6,213 bases of DNA, from positions 1-6,213 of the forward strand of contig JAOUOK010000121.1 in the NCBI GenBank assembly GCA_029880425.1, in the 5' to 3' direction. This document shows positions 1 through 6,213 of this stretch, piece by piece. The notes below the pieces were generated by a model. The model did not search any database, was not told the DNA's origin, and worked only from the letters and a program-made list of their open reading frames with translations. The stretch comes from Gammaproteobacteria bacterium (GTDB lineage Bacteria > Pseudomonadota > Gammaproteobacteria > UBA6429 > Thiohalophilaceae). The position numbers were made by a program, and so were the translations under genes. Position 1 is the stretch's first letter. Each line of letters starts with the position of its first letter.

Positions 1-755
1 GACGGGAGATTTTCAATATTAATTGTTTTTCCACTCAGAAGAATAACCATGCGTTCACAAAAGTTTTTAATTTCCCGGATATTACCTGGCCAGCTGTAGC
101 GCTTACACAGTTCCATCGCCTTAACACTATAACGTGGAACATGTAAATTATGTTTGAGTGCAACCTGCGCAGAGAGATGATTAATTAAGAGTTCAATGTC
201 ACCCCCTCTTTCGCGTAAGCTGGGAATTGCGAGAGGAACAACATTTAAACGATAAAATAAATCTTCGCGGAAGTTTCCATTCTGCACTTCTTTGAATAAG
301 TCACGGTTAGTTGCTGCGATAACGCGTACGTTAACTTTTTCAGTTTTACTTTGTCCGATGGTCTGGCATTCACCATTTTCTAAAAAACGTAATAGCTTGG
401 CCTGGACATTCAAAGGTAGCTCACCGATTTCATCGAGAAAGAGGGTACCATTATGAGCGGATTGAATTCGGCCTTGTTGATCACAGGTTGCATCTGTAAA
501 TGATCCTTTTGTGTGACCAAATAGTGCTGACTCAGCGAGTGTTTCGGGTAATGCCGCACAATTGATAGTGATCATGGGGGATGAACTACGTGCACTTTGA
601 GCATGAATAAATTTTGCCATCAGCTCTTTGCCGGTTCCACTTTCACCCTGGATTAAAACCGTTACATCAGTTGCCGCCATAATCTTTGCTGTGCGCTGGA
701 TATTTTCGAATTCAGCTGACTGGCCTAACATGTCGTGTTCAATTTGTGTTTTCAT
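1..755 (-). CDS. PspF-like sigma-54-dependent activator (AAA+ enhancer-binding protein), 3' end cut by the window edge
   Basis: This is a cytoplasmic ATPase that would remodel the closed complex of sigma-54 RNA polymerase. I translated 251 residues from the ATG at 753-755. Visible motifs are Walker A GESGTGKE (37-44), a switch Asn65, a GAFTGA-loop variant GSFTDA (84-89), Walker B with D108/E109, sensor I ATNRD (N150), arginine fingers R163 and R169, and sensor II with WPGNIRE (R227). These positions agree with those of PspF to within about one residue. No receiver, GAF or PAS domain precedes the AAA+ core. The same frame meets a stop at 837-839 with no ATG, GTG or TTG between it and 755, so the short N-terminus is real. 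An AGG lies about 8 nt before the ATG. The Fis-type HTH domain expected at the C-terminus lies off the left edge. The gene starts 14 bp after the SafE-like gene, so cotranscription is likely. It is not called pspF because no psp gene is visible and the DNA-binding domain is missing. Confidence 0.93.
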   Translation of the reverse strand, partial: MKTQIEHDMLGQSAEFENIQRTAKIMAATDVTVLIQGESGTGKELMAKFIHAQSARSSSPMITINCAALPETLAESALFGHTKGSFTDATCDQQGRIQSAHNGTLFLDEIGELPLNVQAKLLRFLENGECQTIGQSKTEKVNVRVIAATNRDLFKEVQNGNFREDLFYRLNVVPLAIPSLRERGGDIELLINHLSAQVALKHNLHVPRYSVKAMELCKRYSWPGNIREIKNFCERMVILLSGKTINIENLP

Positions 756-769
756 AATAAAAACCTGTT

Positions 770-1522
770 TCAGTGATGCATGTGATGTTGATGATTGTCT
801 TCTATTTTCATTCCCTCTACCGCAGGCAGCGAATGCTCATGTCCTGAATGCAGTATTGCAAGATACCCGGTAACCAGGGCCGCAATAATTATAATGAGTC
901 CAATTATCGGCCGGATAAAGGGCTTGCGGATAAGCCGCGTTAACCACCCTGTTAATATACCCGCAATCATTACGGCTGGCAAAGTTCCCGCACCAAATGC
1001 AAGCATTAACAGCGCCCCGTCTGTTGCACTTCCCGCAGTAACCGACCATAGTAGTGCGGTATAAACCAGTCCACATGGTAACCAGCCCCATACCAGTCCA
1101 AATAAATAGGCATGAAACGGGCTTTTTACGGGGATCAATTTCTGGCTAATGGGTTCAAGTTTTTTCCAGATGGGTTTACCGAGGTGTTCTATTTTGACAA
1201 AAGCGGGAAACCAGCCGGCAAGGTATAAACCAATGCCGATCATTAAAATGCTGGCAAATAACTGTAATACGAGGTGGCCGTAGACCGGGGAAAAAGCAGC
1301 CAGGTTATCACCTAAACCACCGACTAATGCGCCGGCCAGGGTATAGCTGGTGATACGTCCTATATTATAAGCGGTTACATAGGGAATTAAATTCCAGCGG
1401 TTATCACGAATATGTTCAGGCAGGCTAAAGGTCAGGGCGCCAATAATACCACCACACATACCAATACAATGTACGGTACTAAAAAGGCCAACAAAAAAGG
1501 CACTTATAAAGGTGATTTCCAT
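770..1522 (-). CDS. TauE/SafE-family (DsbD_2/COG2836-like) inner-membrane protein with His-rich C-terminal tail
   Basis: This is a polytopic inner-membrane protein of 250 residues, the usual family length. About six hydrophobic segments can be drawn (roughly 3-30, 48-74, 82-108, 137-162, 165-195, 202-224). The family signature HCIGMCGG at 18-25 carries C19 and C23, and a second conserved patch WLPCGLVY carries C150. This Cys/Gly/Pro pattern resembles the transmembrane thiol proteins CcdA and DsbD. 'Sulfite exporter' is a database label for the wider group and is not a safe functional call. Members often sit beside copper ATPases and cbb3-oxidase assembly genes, which fits the divergent copA here. 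The last 26 residues are unusual, with eight histidines (225, 228, 230, 244, 246, 247, 249, 250), suggesting metal binding. The ATG start is preceded by a weak GGAA-type ribosome site. It is followed after 14 bp by the sigma-54 activator gene, probably in one transcript. Confidence 0.9.
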   Translation of the reverse strand: MEITFISAFFVGLFSTVHCIGMCGGIIGALTFSLPEHIRDNRWNLIPYVTAYNIGRITSYTLAGALVGGLGDNLAAFSPVYGHLVLQLFASILMIGIGLYLAGWFPAFVKIEHLGKPIWKKLEPISQKLIPVKSPFHAYLFGLVWGWLPCGLVYTALLWSVTAGSATDGALLMLAFGAGTLPAVMIAGILTGWLTRLIRKPFIRPIIGLIIIIAALVTGYLAILHSGHEHSLPAVEGMKIEDNHQHHMHH

Positions 1523-1593
1523 TAATTTCCGCTATTTTTGTTTTTTCGTGAGTAGTATTAAGTTTACCATTGTCTCAGTTAAATCGCCTTTGA

Positions 1594-1607
1594 GTATTTT
1601 TTAATAC
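1594..1607. repeat. Short inverted repeat GTATT-N4-AATAC in the divergent promoter region
   Basis: This is a perfect 5-bp dyad with a 4-bp T-rich centre, 36 bp before the copA ATG. It overlaps the likely copA promoter or transcript start region, so it could be an operator half-site pair. It could equally be chance in AT-rich DNA. The element is too short and too AT-rich to be a useful RNA hairpin. Confidence 0.3.
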
Positions 1608-1626
1608 CCCATTAACCCGACTTGTC

Positions 1627-1633
1627 AGGAGAG
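1627..1633 (+). promoter_or_regulatory. Ribosome binding site that decides the copA start
   Basis: AGGAGAG is a strong Shine-Dalgarno sequence. It ends 9 nt before the ATG at 1643, an ideal spacing. The in-frame ATG at 1634 directly abuts it and the in-frame TTG at 1622 lies upstream of it, so neither can use it. The 744-residue product from 1643 is therefore preferred over a 751-residue one. Confidence 0.8.
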
Positions 1634-1642
1634 ATGAAGTCC

Positions 1643-3877
1643 ATGATCAATACCAGCAAAAGTTACCGATTATCAATTGGTGGAATGAGTTGCGCCGGTT
1701 GTGTTGCCTCAGTGGAAACCGCGATGAAGTCAGTTCCCGGGGTGGAACAAGCCTCGATCAATTTTGCTGAACATACGGCCCTGGTTAAGGGAGATATGGA
1801 TATTGCGGATGTGATTAATGCAGTAAAAACAGCAAGTTATGATGCTGCCGAGCTCAAAGGTGGTGAAGATGAAGAGGCGGAAAAAGAGGCAATTGAGTTT
1901 GCTTATTATCGTGCTTTAATCAGGAAGGCGAGTGTTGCAGCCCTGGTCGGAGTGCCGTTATTTATTGGGGGTATGGGGGGATTATTTCCCGAGATTGATT
2001 CTAAAAATGGCCAGATCACTTGGTTATTGCTGGGTTTTTTAACGCTGGGCGTGATGTTTTACTCGGGTAAACATTTTTTTACCGGGGCCTGGAAATCTTT
2101 TCGCGTACATAACGCCAATATGGACACCCTGATTGCGCTTGGAACCGGATCAGCCTGTCTCTATTCTTTTATTATCGTTTTATTTCCCGACAGTGTTCCA
2201 AGTTTAGCGCGACATGCTTACTTTGAAGCCGCGGTGATTATTATTGGTTTAATTAATTTTGGTTCAGCGCTGGAAATGAAAGCCAGGGGAAAAACCAGTG
2301 AAGCGATTAAACGTTTAATTGGTTTGCAGCCCAAAACCGCGCGGGTGGTGCGTGATGGTAAAGAAATTGATGTCGCGATTAGTGAAGTTGGGCTGGATGA
2401 AACATTAAGGGTACGACCGGGTGAACGCGTGGCAGTTGATGGCGTTATTATTGAAGGACATTCGAGTATTGATGAATCCATGTTAAGCGGTGAGCCTATC
2501 CCGGTTGAAAAAAATATCGGTGATGAAGTATCAACCGGAACCATTAATGTCAGCGGAACATTTTTATTTGTCTCCAAACGTATTGGTTCGGATACAGTGC
2601 TGGCGCAAATTATTGATATGGTCCGGCAAGCACAATCGACTAAGCCCGCGATTGGCCGCCTGGTTGATAAGGTGGCCGCGGTATTCGTGCCGACCGTTTT
2701 AATTTTAAGCGTGATAACTTTTTTAGCCTGGTATAACTTTGCCACGGACAATGCGTTGAGTTATGCACTGGTCACTACTATGACGGTTTTAATTATTGCC
2801 TGTCCCTGCGCACTTGGGTTAGCAACACCTATATCAATTATGGTTGGCGTTGGTAAAGCTGCCGAGATGGGTATCTTGATCCGTAATGGCGATGCCTTGC
2901 AGCAAGCCGGAAAAATCACCACGGTGGTACTTGATAAAACAGGCACTATTACCGAGGGCCGACCTGCTGTTACAGAAGTGATCACGGTTGCAGGCAAGGA
3001 TGAAACACTTTTACTAAGCATGGGTGCAAGTATAGAAGCCGGATCAGAACATCCATTAGCTGCTGCAATAGTAGAGTATGCTAAAGATAAAAATATTACC
3101 CTGGATAAAACAGAAAAGTTTGAGGCAATTACCGGTCATGGTGTGAGTGGATTAATAAAGGGAAAAACAATTTTATTTGGTAATGCGCGTTTAATGAAAA
3201 GCAGGCAAATAGATATTACTCAGCTTGAAGAAAAAGCCGAGGCGCTTTCGCAACAAGGCCGCACCAGTATGTACCTGGCGATTGATGAAACACTGCAGGG
3301 AATTATCGCGGTATCCGATCCGGTCAAAAAAGATTCGCTTGATGCTATCAGGCGATTACATAAGCTTGGTATCAAGGTGGTAATGTTAACCGGTGATAAT
3401 CAACACACGGCAAGTGCAGTGGCAAAACAGGTTGGTGTTGATGAGGTGATTGCTGAAGTCTTACCACAAGATAAGTCGGCGAAAATTACCCGTTTACAGC
3501 AAGCCGGTGAACAGGTTGCCATGGTCGGTGATGGTATTAATGATGCACCGGCACTGGCACAGGCAAACGTGGGTTTTGCCATCGGCAGCGGCACCGATGT
3601 GGCGATTGAAAGTGCAGATATCACCTTGATGCGCGGGAGTTTGCATGGTGTGGCAGATGCCATCGCGGTGTCACGGGCAACCTTAACAAATATTAAACAA
3701 AACCTGTTTGGTGCCTTTGTCTACAATTCACTGGGTATTCCTGTTGCAGCGGGAGTTCTGTATCCGTTGCTGGGTATTTTATTAAACCCGATGATTGCCG
3801 GGGCAGCAATGGCGATGTCGTCAGTTACGGTTGTCAGTAATGCCAACCGCTTACGTTTTTTTAAACCCGGCAGCTAA
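1643..3877 (+). CDS. copA: Cu+-translocating P1B-1-type ATPase CopA
   Basis: This inner-membrane ATPase exports cytosolic Cu(I), driven by ATP. The 744-residue protein is complete. One N-terminal HMA domain (about 8-72) carries GMSCAGC with C17 and C20. Eight membrane helices can be drawn (roughly 97-117, 127-143, 161-181, 194-214, 346-364, 374-396, 688-705, 708-730). The actuator loop has SGEP (282-285), with Ser in place of the usual Thr of TGE. The transport site has CPC (387-389). The catalytic Asp is D431 of DKTGT, the nucleotide domain has H470-P471, and the hinge is GDGIND (629-634). Copper specificity is read from Y694-N695 in helix 7 and M723-A-M-S-S727 in helix 8, as in bacterial CopA. 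The extra N-terminal Cys region common in CcoI/FixI is absent, so a general export role is favoured over dedicated oxidase assembly, though the SafE-like neighbour leaves the latter open. A cupredoxin gene follows after 24 bp. Confidence 0.95.
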   Translation: MINTSKSYRLSIGGMSCAGCVASVETAMKSVPGVEQASINFAEHTALVKGDMDIADVINAVKTASYDAAELKGGEDEEAEKEAIEFAYYRALIRKASVAALVGVPLFIGGMGGLFPEIDSKNGQITWLLLGFLTLGVMFYSGKHFFTGAWKSFRVHNANMDTLIALGTGSACLYSFIIVLFPDSVPSLARHAYFEAAVIIIGLINFGSALEMKARGKTSEAIKRLIGLQPKTARVVRDGKEIDVAISEVGLDETLRVRPGERVAVDGVIIEGHSSIDESMLSGEPIPVEKNIGDEVSTGTINVSGTFLFVSKRIGSDTVLAQIIDMVRQAQSTKPAIGRLVDKVAAVFVPTVLILSVITFLAWYNFATDNALSYALVTTMTVLIIACPCALGLATPISIMVGVGKAAEMGILIRNGDALQQAGKITTVVLDKTGTITEGRPAVTEVITVAGKDETLLLSMGASIEAGSEHPLAAAIVEYAKDKNITLDKTEKFEAITGHGVSGLIKGKTILFGNARLMKSRQIDITQLEEKAEALSQQGRTSMYLAIDETLQGIIAVSDPVKKDSLDAIRRLHKLGIKVVMLTGDNQHTASAVAKQVGVDEVIAEVLPQDKSAKITRLQQAGEQVAMVGDGINDAPALAQANVGFAIGSGTDVAIESADITLMRGSLHGVADAIAVSRATLTNIKQNLFGAFVYNSLGIPVAAGVLYPLLGILLNPMIAGAAMAMSSVTVVSNANRLRFFKPGS

Positions 3878-3901
3878 ACAAAGAAAAAGGTAACGCATAT
3901 C

Positions 3902-4255
3902 ATGATGGTGAATATAATTGGCATACTATTGATAGCTTTAATTGTCTGGTGGTTCTGGATTAAGCAGCCGCGTTCAGTAAAAGTAGCTTCAAATGAAGTA
4001 GAAATTATTGTTGATAATGGGGTCTATTCTCCGTCAAATATCGAGCTGAAGTTAGGCCAGTCGGTCAAAATTATATTCCTCAGAAAAGATCCTTCCCCCT
4101 GTGCCGAAAAAGTCATTTTTGAAGAGCTGGGTGTGAGCCTGGAATTACCGGTGAACAAAGCCGTTGAAGTCACTATAAATCCTGAAAAATCAGGAAGTTA
4201 CGTCTTTAATTGCCAGATGAAAATGTACACCGGGCATCTCAAAGTTAGTGCGTAA
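3902..4255 (+). CDS. Membrane-anchored cupredoxin-like (plastocyanin-domain) protein
   Basis: This 117-residue protein has one N-terminal hydrophobic helix (about 3-20, ending WWFWIK). It is followed by a beta-rich cupredoxin domain (about 30-117) that would face the periplasm. The domain has the marks of the plastocyanin-domain family (COG4633-like): PSPCAEKV around C67, and FNCQMKMYTGHLKV with C104, M106, M108 and H112. The Cys/Met/His residues near the last two strands are candidate copper ligands. Small proteins of this kind are frequent neighbours of CopA, and this gene starts 24 bp after copA on the same strand, so one transcript is likely. It may receive or buffer Cu(I) exported by CopA, which is inferred from context. 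The first ATG (3902) has AAGG 11 nt upstream; the adjacent ATG at 3905 is a possible alternative. I see no lipobox or signal-peptidase site, so it is probably tethered. Confidence 0.88.
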   Translation: MMVNIIGILLIALIVWWFWIKQPRSVKVASNEVEIIVDNGVYSPSNIELKLGQSVKIIFLRKDPSPCAEKVIFEELGVSLELPVNKAVEVTINPEKSGSYVFNCQMKMYTGHLKVSA

Positions 4256-4307
4256 AAGCATGATTATCAATATGAGCACCATCTGCTAATAGTTAAGTAT
4301 ATTGAGC

Positions 4308-4334
4308 TAAATATTTTTCACCAATAGCCGATAT
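4308..4334 (+). promoter_or_regulatory. Sigma-28 (FliA) promoter of the chemoreceptor gene
   Basis: TAAA at 4308-4311, a 15-bp spacer, then GCCGATAT at 4327-4334. The enterobacterial FliA consensus is TAAA-N15-GCCGATAA, so the -35 core and spacing match exactly and the -10 matches at 7 of 8 positions. Transcription would start near 4341 and leave a leader of about 30 nt before the GTG at 4373. A chemoreceptor directly downstream is a typical sigma-28 target. Confidence 0.85.
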
Positions 4335-4356
4335 TTATTAATGTTATATGATGAAT

Positions 4357-4363
4357 AAGAAGG
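4357..4363 (+). promoter_or_regulatory. Ribosome binding site supporting the GTG start of the chemoreceptor
   Basis: AAGAAGG ends 9 nt before the GTG at 4373, a good spacing. The ATGs at 4348 and 4351 just upstream are in another frame that closes within about 20 codons, so they do not start this protein. Confidence 0.7.
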
Positions 4364-4372
4364 CCTTCGCCC

Positions 4373-5563
4373 GTGAAACTAAAATCAATATTTTCGTCAC
4401 TACCTGAAAAATCAATACTATCAGTATGGATTGCACTCTTAGTTGTCAGTGTGAGTTTTTTAGCTGTAAATTATTTTAAGCTGGCGGCAGCCTCCCCTGA
4501 TACAGACCCGCTTGGAATGAGTCTCGTTATCTTTATTATTTTCACATTTGTCGGGATTATCATGATATTAAAAAAATCGACAGGCAGCGCATCTAAACAA
4601 ACCCTGGCAAGGTTGCATGAATATATCGAAAAGCCTGATGCGTTCAGGCAAGGCTTAAAGCATGATGGAAATGGAAAGGATACCGGGTTATTTGAGTTAA
4701 TCGATGTTGTTATTTTGAATGTAAGCAACAAGTTAGATCGTGTTGAAGATGCCGGCTCCATTCTTGCCGGTGCGGCCAGTGAAATGTCTTATGATGCAAA
4801 AGATTTAAATGCTGAAATGAAAAAACAATACTCGTCTATTGACCAGGTTGCAGCAGCTGTAAATGAAATGACGGCTACGGTAGTAGAAGTTGCACGCAAT
4901 ACGGCGGATGCTTCGACGGCAGCTGAAAGTGCAAATAAAGAAGCACAAGATGGTGCATTTGAATCAACAAATGCTATTGGTGCGATTGAAAGGCTCGATA
5001 GTGAGATTAAGTCTGCTACACAAGTGATAGAAGTTGTTAAACAGGAAAGTACAAAGATTGGAACAGTGCTTGATGTTATTCGTGGCATTGCAGAACAGAC
5101 AAACTTACTCGCGTTGAATGCAGCCATCGAAGCAGCACGTGCCGGTGAACAGGGCCGTGGTTTTGCTGTTGTTGCTGATGAAGTGAGAACCCTGGCAAAC
5201 AGAACAAGTAAGTCAACCACTGAAATTGAAAACATGGTGAAAAGCCTGGATCAAAAAACCACTGCTGCAGTAGAAAAAATGCAGGTTGCGACAGAACAAG
5301 CAAGTATAAGTGTTGAATCAGTTGAGCAGGCTGCAATGTCGCTGGGTGAGATAGCAGGCTCGATTCAAAATATAACAAGAATGAATCAGCAGGTCGCAGA
5401 AGCAACCCGGCAGCAAAGTGAAGTCTCCGAAGATATTAATAGAAATATTACTGCCATTCAGCAGATTGCCGAAGCGGTAGTTGAAAGTAGTAGTGATATT
5501 TCTGAAACAAGTGAACGAGTTTTACGTGAAGTGTCAGAACTAAATAAACTGATTAAAATGTAA
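4373..5563 (+). CDS. Methyl-accepting chemotaxis protein with no periplasmic sensor domain
   Basis: This inner-membrane chemoreceptor would form arrays with CheW and CheA and control flagellar (or twitching) behaviour. It has 396 residues. TM1 is about 15-35 and TM2 about 49-67, separated by only about 13 residues, so there is no ligand-binding domain outside the membrane. A linker (about 76-122) may be a divergent HAMP domain: it shows a two-helix look with DTGLFELID in the second half. The rest is a long Ala/Glu/Gln-rich coiled coil. The signalling tip begins at E241 ([19 protein letters not shown], followed by [12 protein letters not shown]), the highly conserved CheA/CheW-contact hairpin. 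The C-terminus ends ELNKLIKM, without a CheR/CheB-binding pentapeptide. The gene has its own sigma-28 promoter and terminator and looks monocistronic. It may sense membrane state, redox or energy, or work with a partner. A direct copper link is not shown. Confidence 0.93.
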   Translation: MKLKSIFSSLPEKSILSVWIALLVVSVSFLAVNYFKLAAASPDTDPLGMSLVIFIIFTFVGIIMILKKSTGSASKQTLARLHEYIEKPDAFRQGLKHDGNGKDTGLFELIDVVILNVSNKLDRVEDAGSILAGAASEMSYDAKDLNAEMKKQYSSIDQVAAAVNEMTATVVEVARNTADASTAAESANKEAQDGAFESTNAIGAIERLDSEIKSATQVIEVVKQESTKIGTVLDVIRGIAEQTNLLALNAAIEAARAGEQGRGFAVVADEVRTLANRTSKSTTEIENMVKSLDQKTTAAVEKMQVATEQASISVESVEQAAMSLGEIAGSIQNITRMNQQVAEATRQQSEVSEDINRNITAIQQIAEAVVESSSDISETSERVLREVSELNKLIKM

Positions 5564-5580
5564 ATTCATTTCTGATTTTA

Positions 5581-5610
5581 AAAACTGCTTTTCTTAAGTA
5601 AGCGGTTTTT
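5581..5610 (+). terminator. Intrinsic terminator after the chemoreceptor gene
   Basis: The left arm AAAACTGCTT (5581-5590) pairs with AAGCGGTTTT (5600-5609) through a 9-nt loop, with one G-T wobble. The right arm runs into five T residues (5606-5610). It lies 17 nt past the stop codon and before the djlA promoter, so it separates the two units. Confidence 0.8.
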
Positions 5611-5626
5611 CATTCCTGTGGTTAAG

Positions 5627-5656
5627 CTTGATTAAGCCCTGTATCATACCCATACT
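5627..5656 (+). promoter_or_regulatory. Candidate djlA promoter (sigma-70, possibly sigma-32)
   Basis: TTGATT (5628-5633) and CATACT (5651-5656) are 17 bp apart and make a fair sigma-70 promoter. The same bases also read as CTTGATT (5627-5633), a 14-bp gap, and ACCCATAC (5648-5655). This is close to the heat-shock consensus CTTGAAA-N13-15-CCCCATNT. The leader to the ATG at 5710 would be about 45 nt. Both readings rest on pattern matching alone. Confidence 0.4.
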
Positions 5657-5709
5657 GAATTATCTTTATAATTTTTTTTCTAATTTAAATTTTTCTAAGG
5701 TTGGGATGT

Positions 5710-6213
5710 ATGAATTTTGGCGGAAAGTTAGCCGGTGCGTTTTTTGGATATTTATTAACGGGAGGTAGTTTACTCGGTGCGTTAATAGGTTTCTATTTTG
5801 GTCATTTATTTGATCGTGGTTTGTCTCAAGGTGATTTCTCCTCTGTCTTTAATACTGTTCGTAATAAAGCAGAAATTCAACTTGTATTTTTTAAAACGGT
5901 TTTTTCTTTATTGGGACACCTGGCAAAAGCTGATGGCCATGTTAGTAAAGAAGAAATTCAGGCCGCACGTATGGTTATGCAGCAAATGCGCCTTGATGAA
6001 GCGCAATCAAAACGTGCGATAGAATTTTTTAATGAAGGTAAGCAGGTAGAGTTTTACCCTGATCGATGTATTCAGGAATTTATCCAGGTCTCTCATCATA
6101 ACCGTGCCTTGTCGCAAATGTTGCTGGAAATATTAATTTTTTCGGCACTTGCGGATGGGAAGCTGGATGGTAATGAAGAACGTGTACTTTTAAACTTGAG
6201 CGAACAAATTGGT
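5710..6213 (+). CDS. djlA: Co-chaperone DjlA, N-terminal 168 residues (3' end beyond the window)
   Basis: DjlA is an inner-membrane J-domain protein that works with DnaK and faces the cytoplasm. The visible 168 residues show the family's N-terminal plan. A single glycine-rich membrane helix (about 7-31) is followed by GHLFDRG (31-37), the same layout as E. coli DjlA (GHMFDKA). A TerB-like helical domain (about 55-168) follows, with two acidic turns, ADGHVSKEE (74-82) and ADGKLDGNEE (148-157). The C-terminal J domain with its HPD motif lies off the right edge; family members are about 270 residues. The start is the ATG at 5710, with TAAGG ending 9 nt upstream. Another ATG at 5706 is out of frame. 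The gene begins its own unit after the terminator at 5581-5610. I recognise it from family memory, with no frameshift in the visible part. Confidence 0.9.
   Translation, partial: MNFGGKLAGAFFGYLLTGGSLLGALIGFYFGHLFDRGLSQGDFSSVFNTVRNKAEIQLVFFKTVFSLLGHLAKADGHVSKEEIQAARMVMQQMRLDEAQSKRAIEFFNEGKQVEFYPDRCIQEFIQVSHHNRALSQMLLEILIFSALADGKLDGNEERVLLNLSEQIG

Larger units (their letters stand above)
1523..1642. promoter_or_regulatory. Divergent intergenic region between the safE-like and copA operons
   Basis: This 120-bp AT-rich gap must carry promoters for both operons. On the minus strand a weak sigma-70-like pair is possible: TTTAAC (1578-1583) and TAATAC (1555-1560), 17 bp apart. On the plus strand TTGTCT (1570-1575) could be a -35 with a poor -10 around 1593-1600. 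The spacing would be 17 to 19 bp depending on the hexamer chosen. I see no CueR-type dyad (ACCTTCC...GGAAGGT), no good FNR box (TTGAT-N4-ATCAA) and no sigma-54 -24/-12 element on either strand. The promoters assigned here are guesses. That the region is divergent and regulatory is secure from the gene order. Confidence 0.55.

Noticed and set aside
628..1064. Plus-strand open frames opposite the activator and SafE-like genes
   Set aside because: Antisense to two clear protein families; no domain or ribosome site supports them.
837..1091. 84-codon minus-strand frame with several Cys inside the SafE-like gene
   Set aside because: It lies wholly within the convincing SafE-like gene in another frame, resembles no family I know, and its Cys content comes from shifted reading of that gene.
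1622..1642. TTG (1622) or ATG (1634) as the copA start
   Set aside because: The Shine-Dalgarno AGGAGAG at 1627-1633 lies downstream of the TTG and touches the ATG at 1634; only the ATG at 1643 has workable spacing.
1643..3877. CcoI/FixI (cbb3 oxidase assembly ATPase) as the identity of the ATPase
   Set aside because: The extra N-terminal Cys-rich segment and neighbouring ccoS, ccoG or ccoH are not seen; the protein begins directly with one HMA domain as in CopA. It is not fully excluded, because the SafE-like gene is adjacent.
4299..4318. ATATT/AATAT hairpin followed by T residues after the cupredoxin gene
   Set aside because: A 5-bp all-AT stem is too weak for a terminator, and its right side overlaps the sigma-28 -35 box.
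4359..4368. Perfect palindrome GAAGGCCTTC over the chemoreceptor ribosome site
   Set aside because: It has no loop, so cannot form a normal hairpin; ten bases with no known operator match may be chance.
4351..4407. Short leader ORF starting at ATG 4351 and overlapping the chemoreceptor start
   Set aside because: Only 18 codons, no ribosome site of its own at good spacing, and no attenuation-like content.
4789..5405. Long minus-strand open frames opposite the chemoreceptor
   Set aside because: Low-complexity Ala/Ser- or Gln/Leu-rich translations are expected opposite an Ala/Glu-rich coiled coil; the plus frame has the conserved signalling tip.
1523..5709. Sigma-54 -24/-12 promoters as targets of the activator
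   Set aside because: I read both strands of the intergenic gaps at 1523-1642, 4256-4372 and 5564-5709 and found no GG-N10-GC element in a TGGCAC/TTGC context. The target is probably outside the window.
5798..6022. 74-codon plus-strand frame within djlA
   Set aside because: Out of frame with a clear DjlA reading and without a recognisable domain.
1..6213. CRISPR arrays, insertion sequences, tRNA or rRNA genes
   Set aside because: No spaced direct repeats, transposase, terminal inverted repeats or RNA-gene signatures were seen on either strand.

Overview
The window (6,213 bp) looks like chromosomal DNA of a motile, Gram-negative, gammaproteobacterium-like organism with moderately AT-rich DNA (judged by eye). 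The pointers are a clear DjlA co-chaperone N-terminus, a sigma-54 enhancer-binding protein, a methyl-accepting chemotaxis protein behind a near-consensus sigma-28 promoter, and a CopA-type ATPase next to a TauE/SafE-like membrane protein. I cannot name a genus. I see no insertion sequence, CRISPR array, tRNA, rRNA or other mobile-element sign.

Layout. The left part (1-1522) is a minus-strand operon. A six-helix SafE/DsbD_2-type membrane protein with a histidine-rich tail is followed after 14 bp by a PspF-sized sigma-54 activator that has no receiver or sensor domain and runs off the left edge. A 120-bp divergent intergenic region (1523-1642) separates it from a plus-strand operon: a complete Cu+-exporting P-type ATPase (copA) and, 24 bp downstream, a small membrane-anchored cupredoxin. 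Next comes a single-gene chemotaxis unit (4308-5610) with its own sigma-28 promoter, a GTG-started receptor with almost no periplasmic part, and an intrinsic terminator. The right end (5627-6213) holds a candidate promoter with heat-shock character and the first 168 codons of djlA.

How the genes may work together. CopA moves Cu(I) out of the cytoplasm, and the tethered cupredoxin is placed to bind copper on the outer face of the inner membrane. The SafE-like protein belongs to a family often found beside copper ATPases and cytochrome-oxidase assembly genes, and its tail could bind metal. The activator is probably cotranscribed with it, so a link between sigma-54 control and copper or redox homeostasis is plausible but unproven. 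The chemoreceptor and djlA appear to be independent units. No gene here is of a wholly unknown class. The less ordinary points are the sensorless activator with a GSFTDA loop coupled to SafE, the readable sigma-28 promoter, and the possible sigma-32 promoter of djlA.
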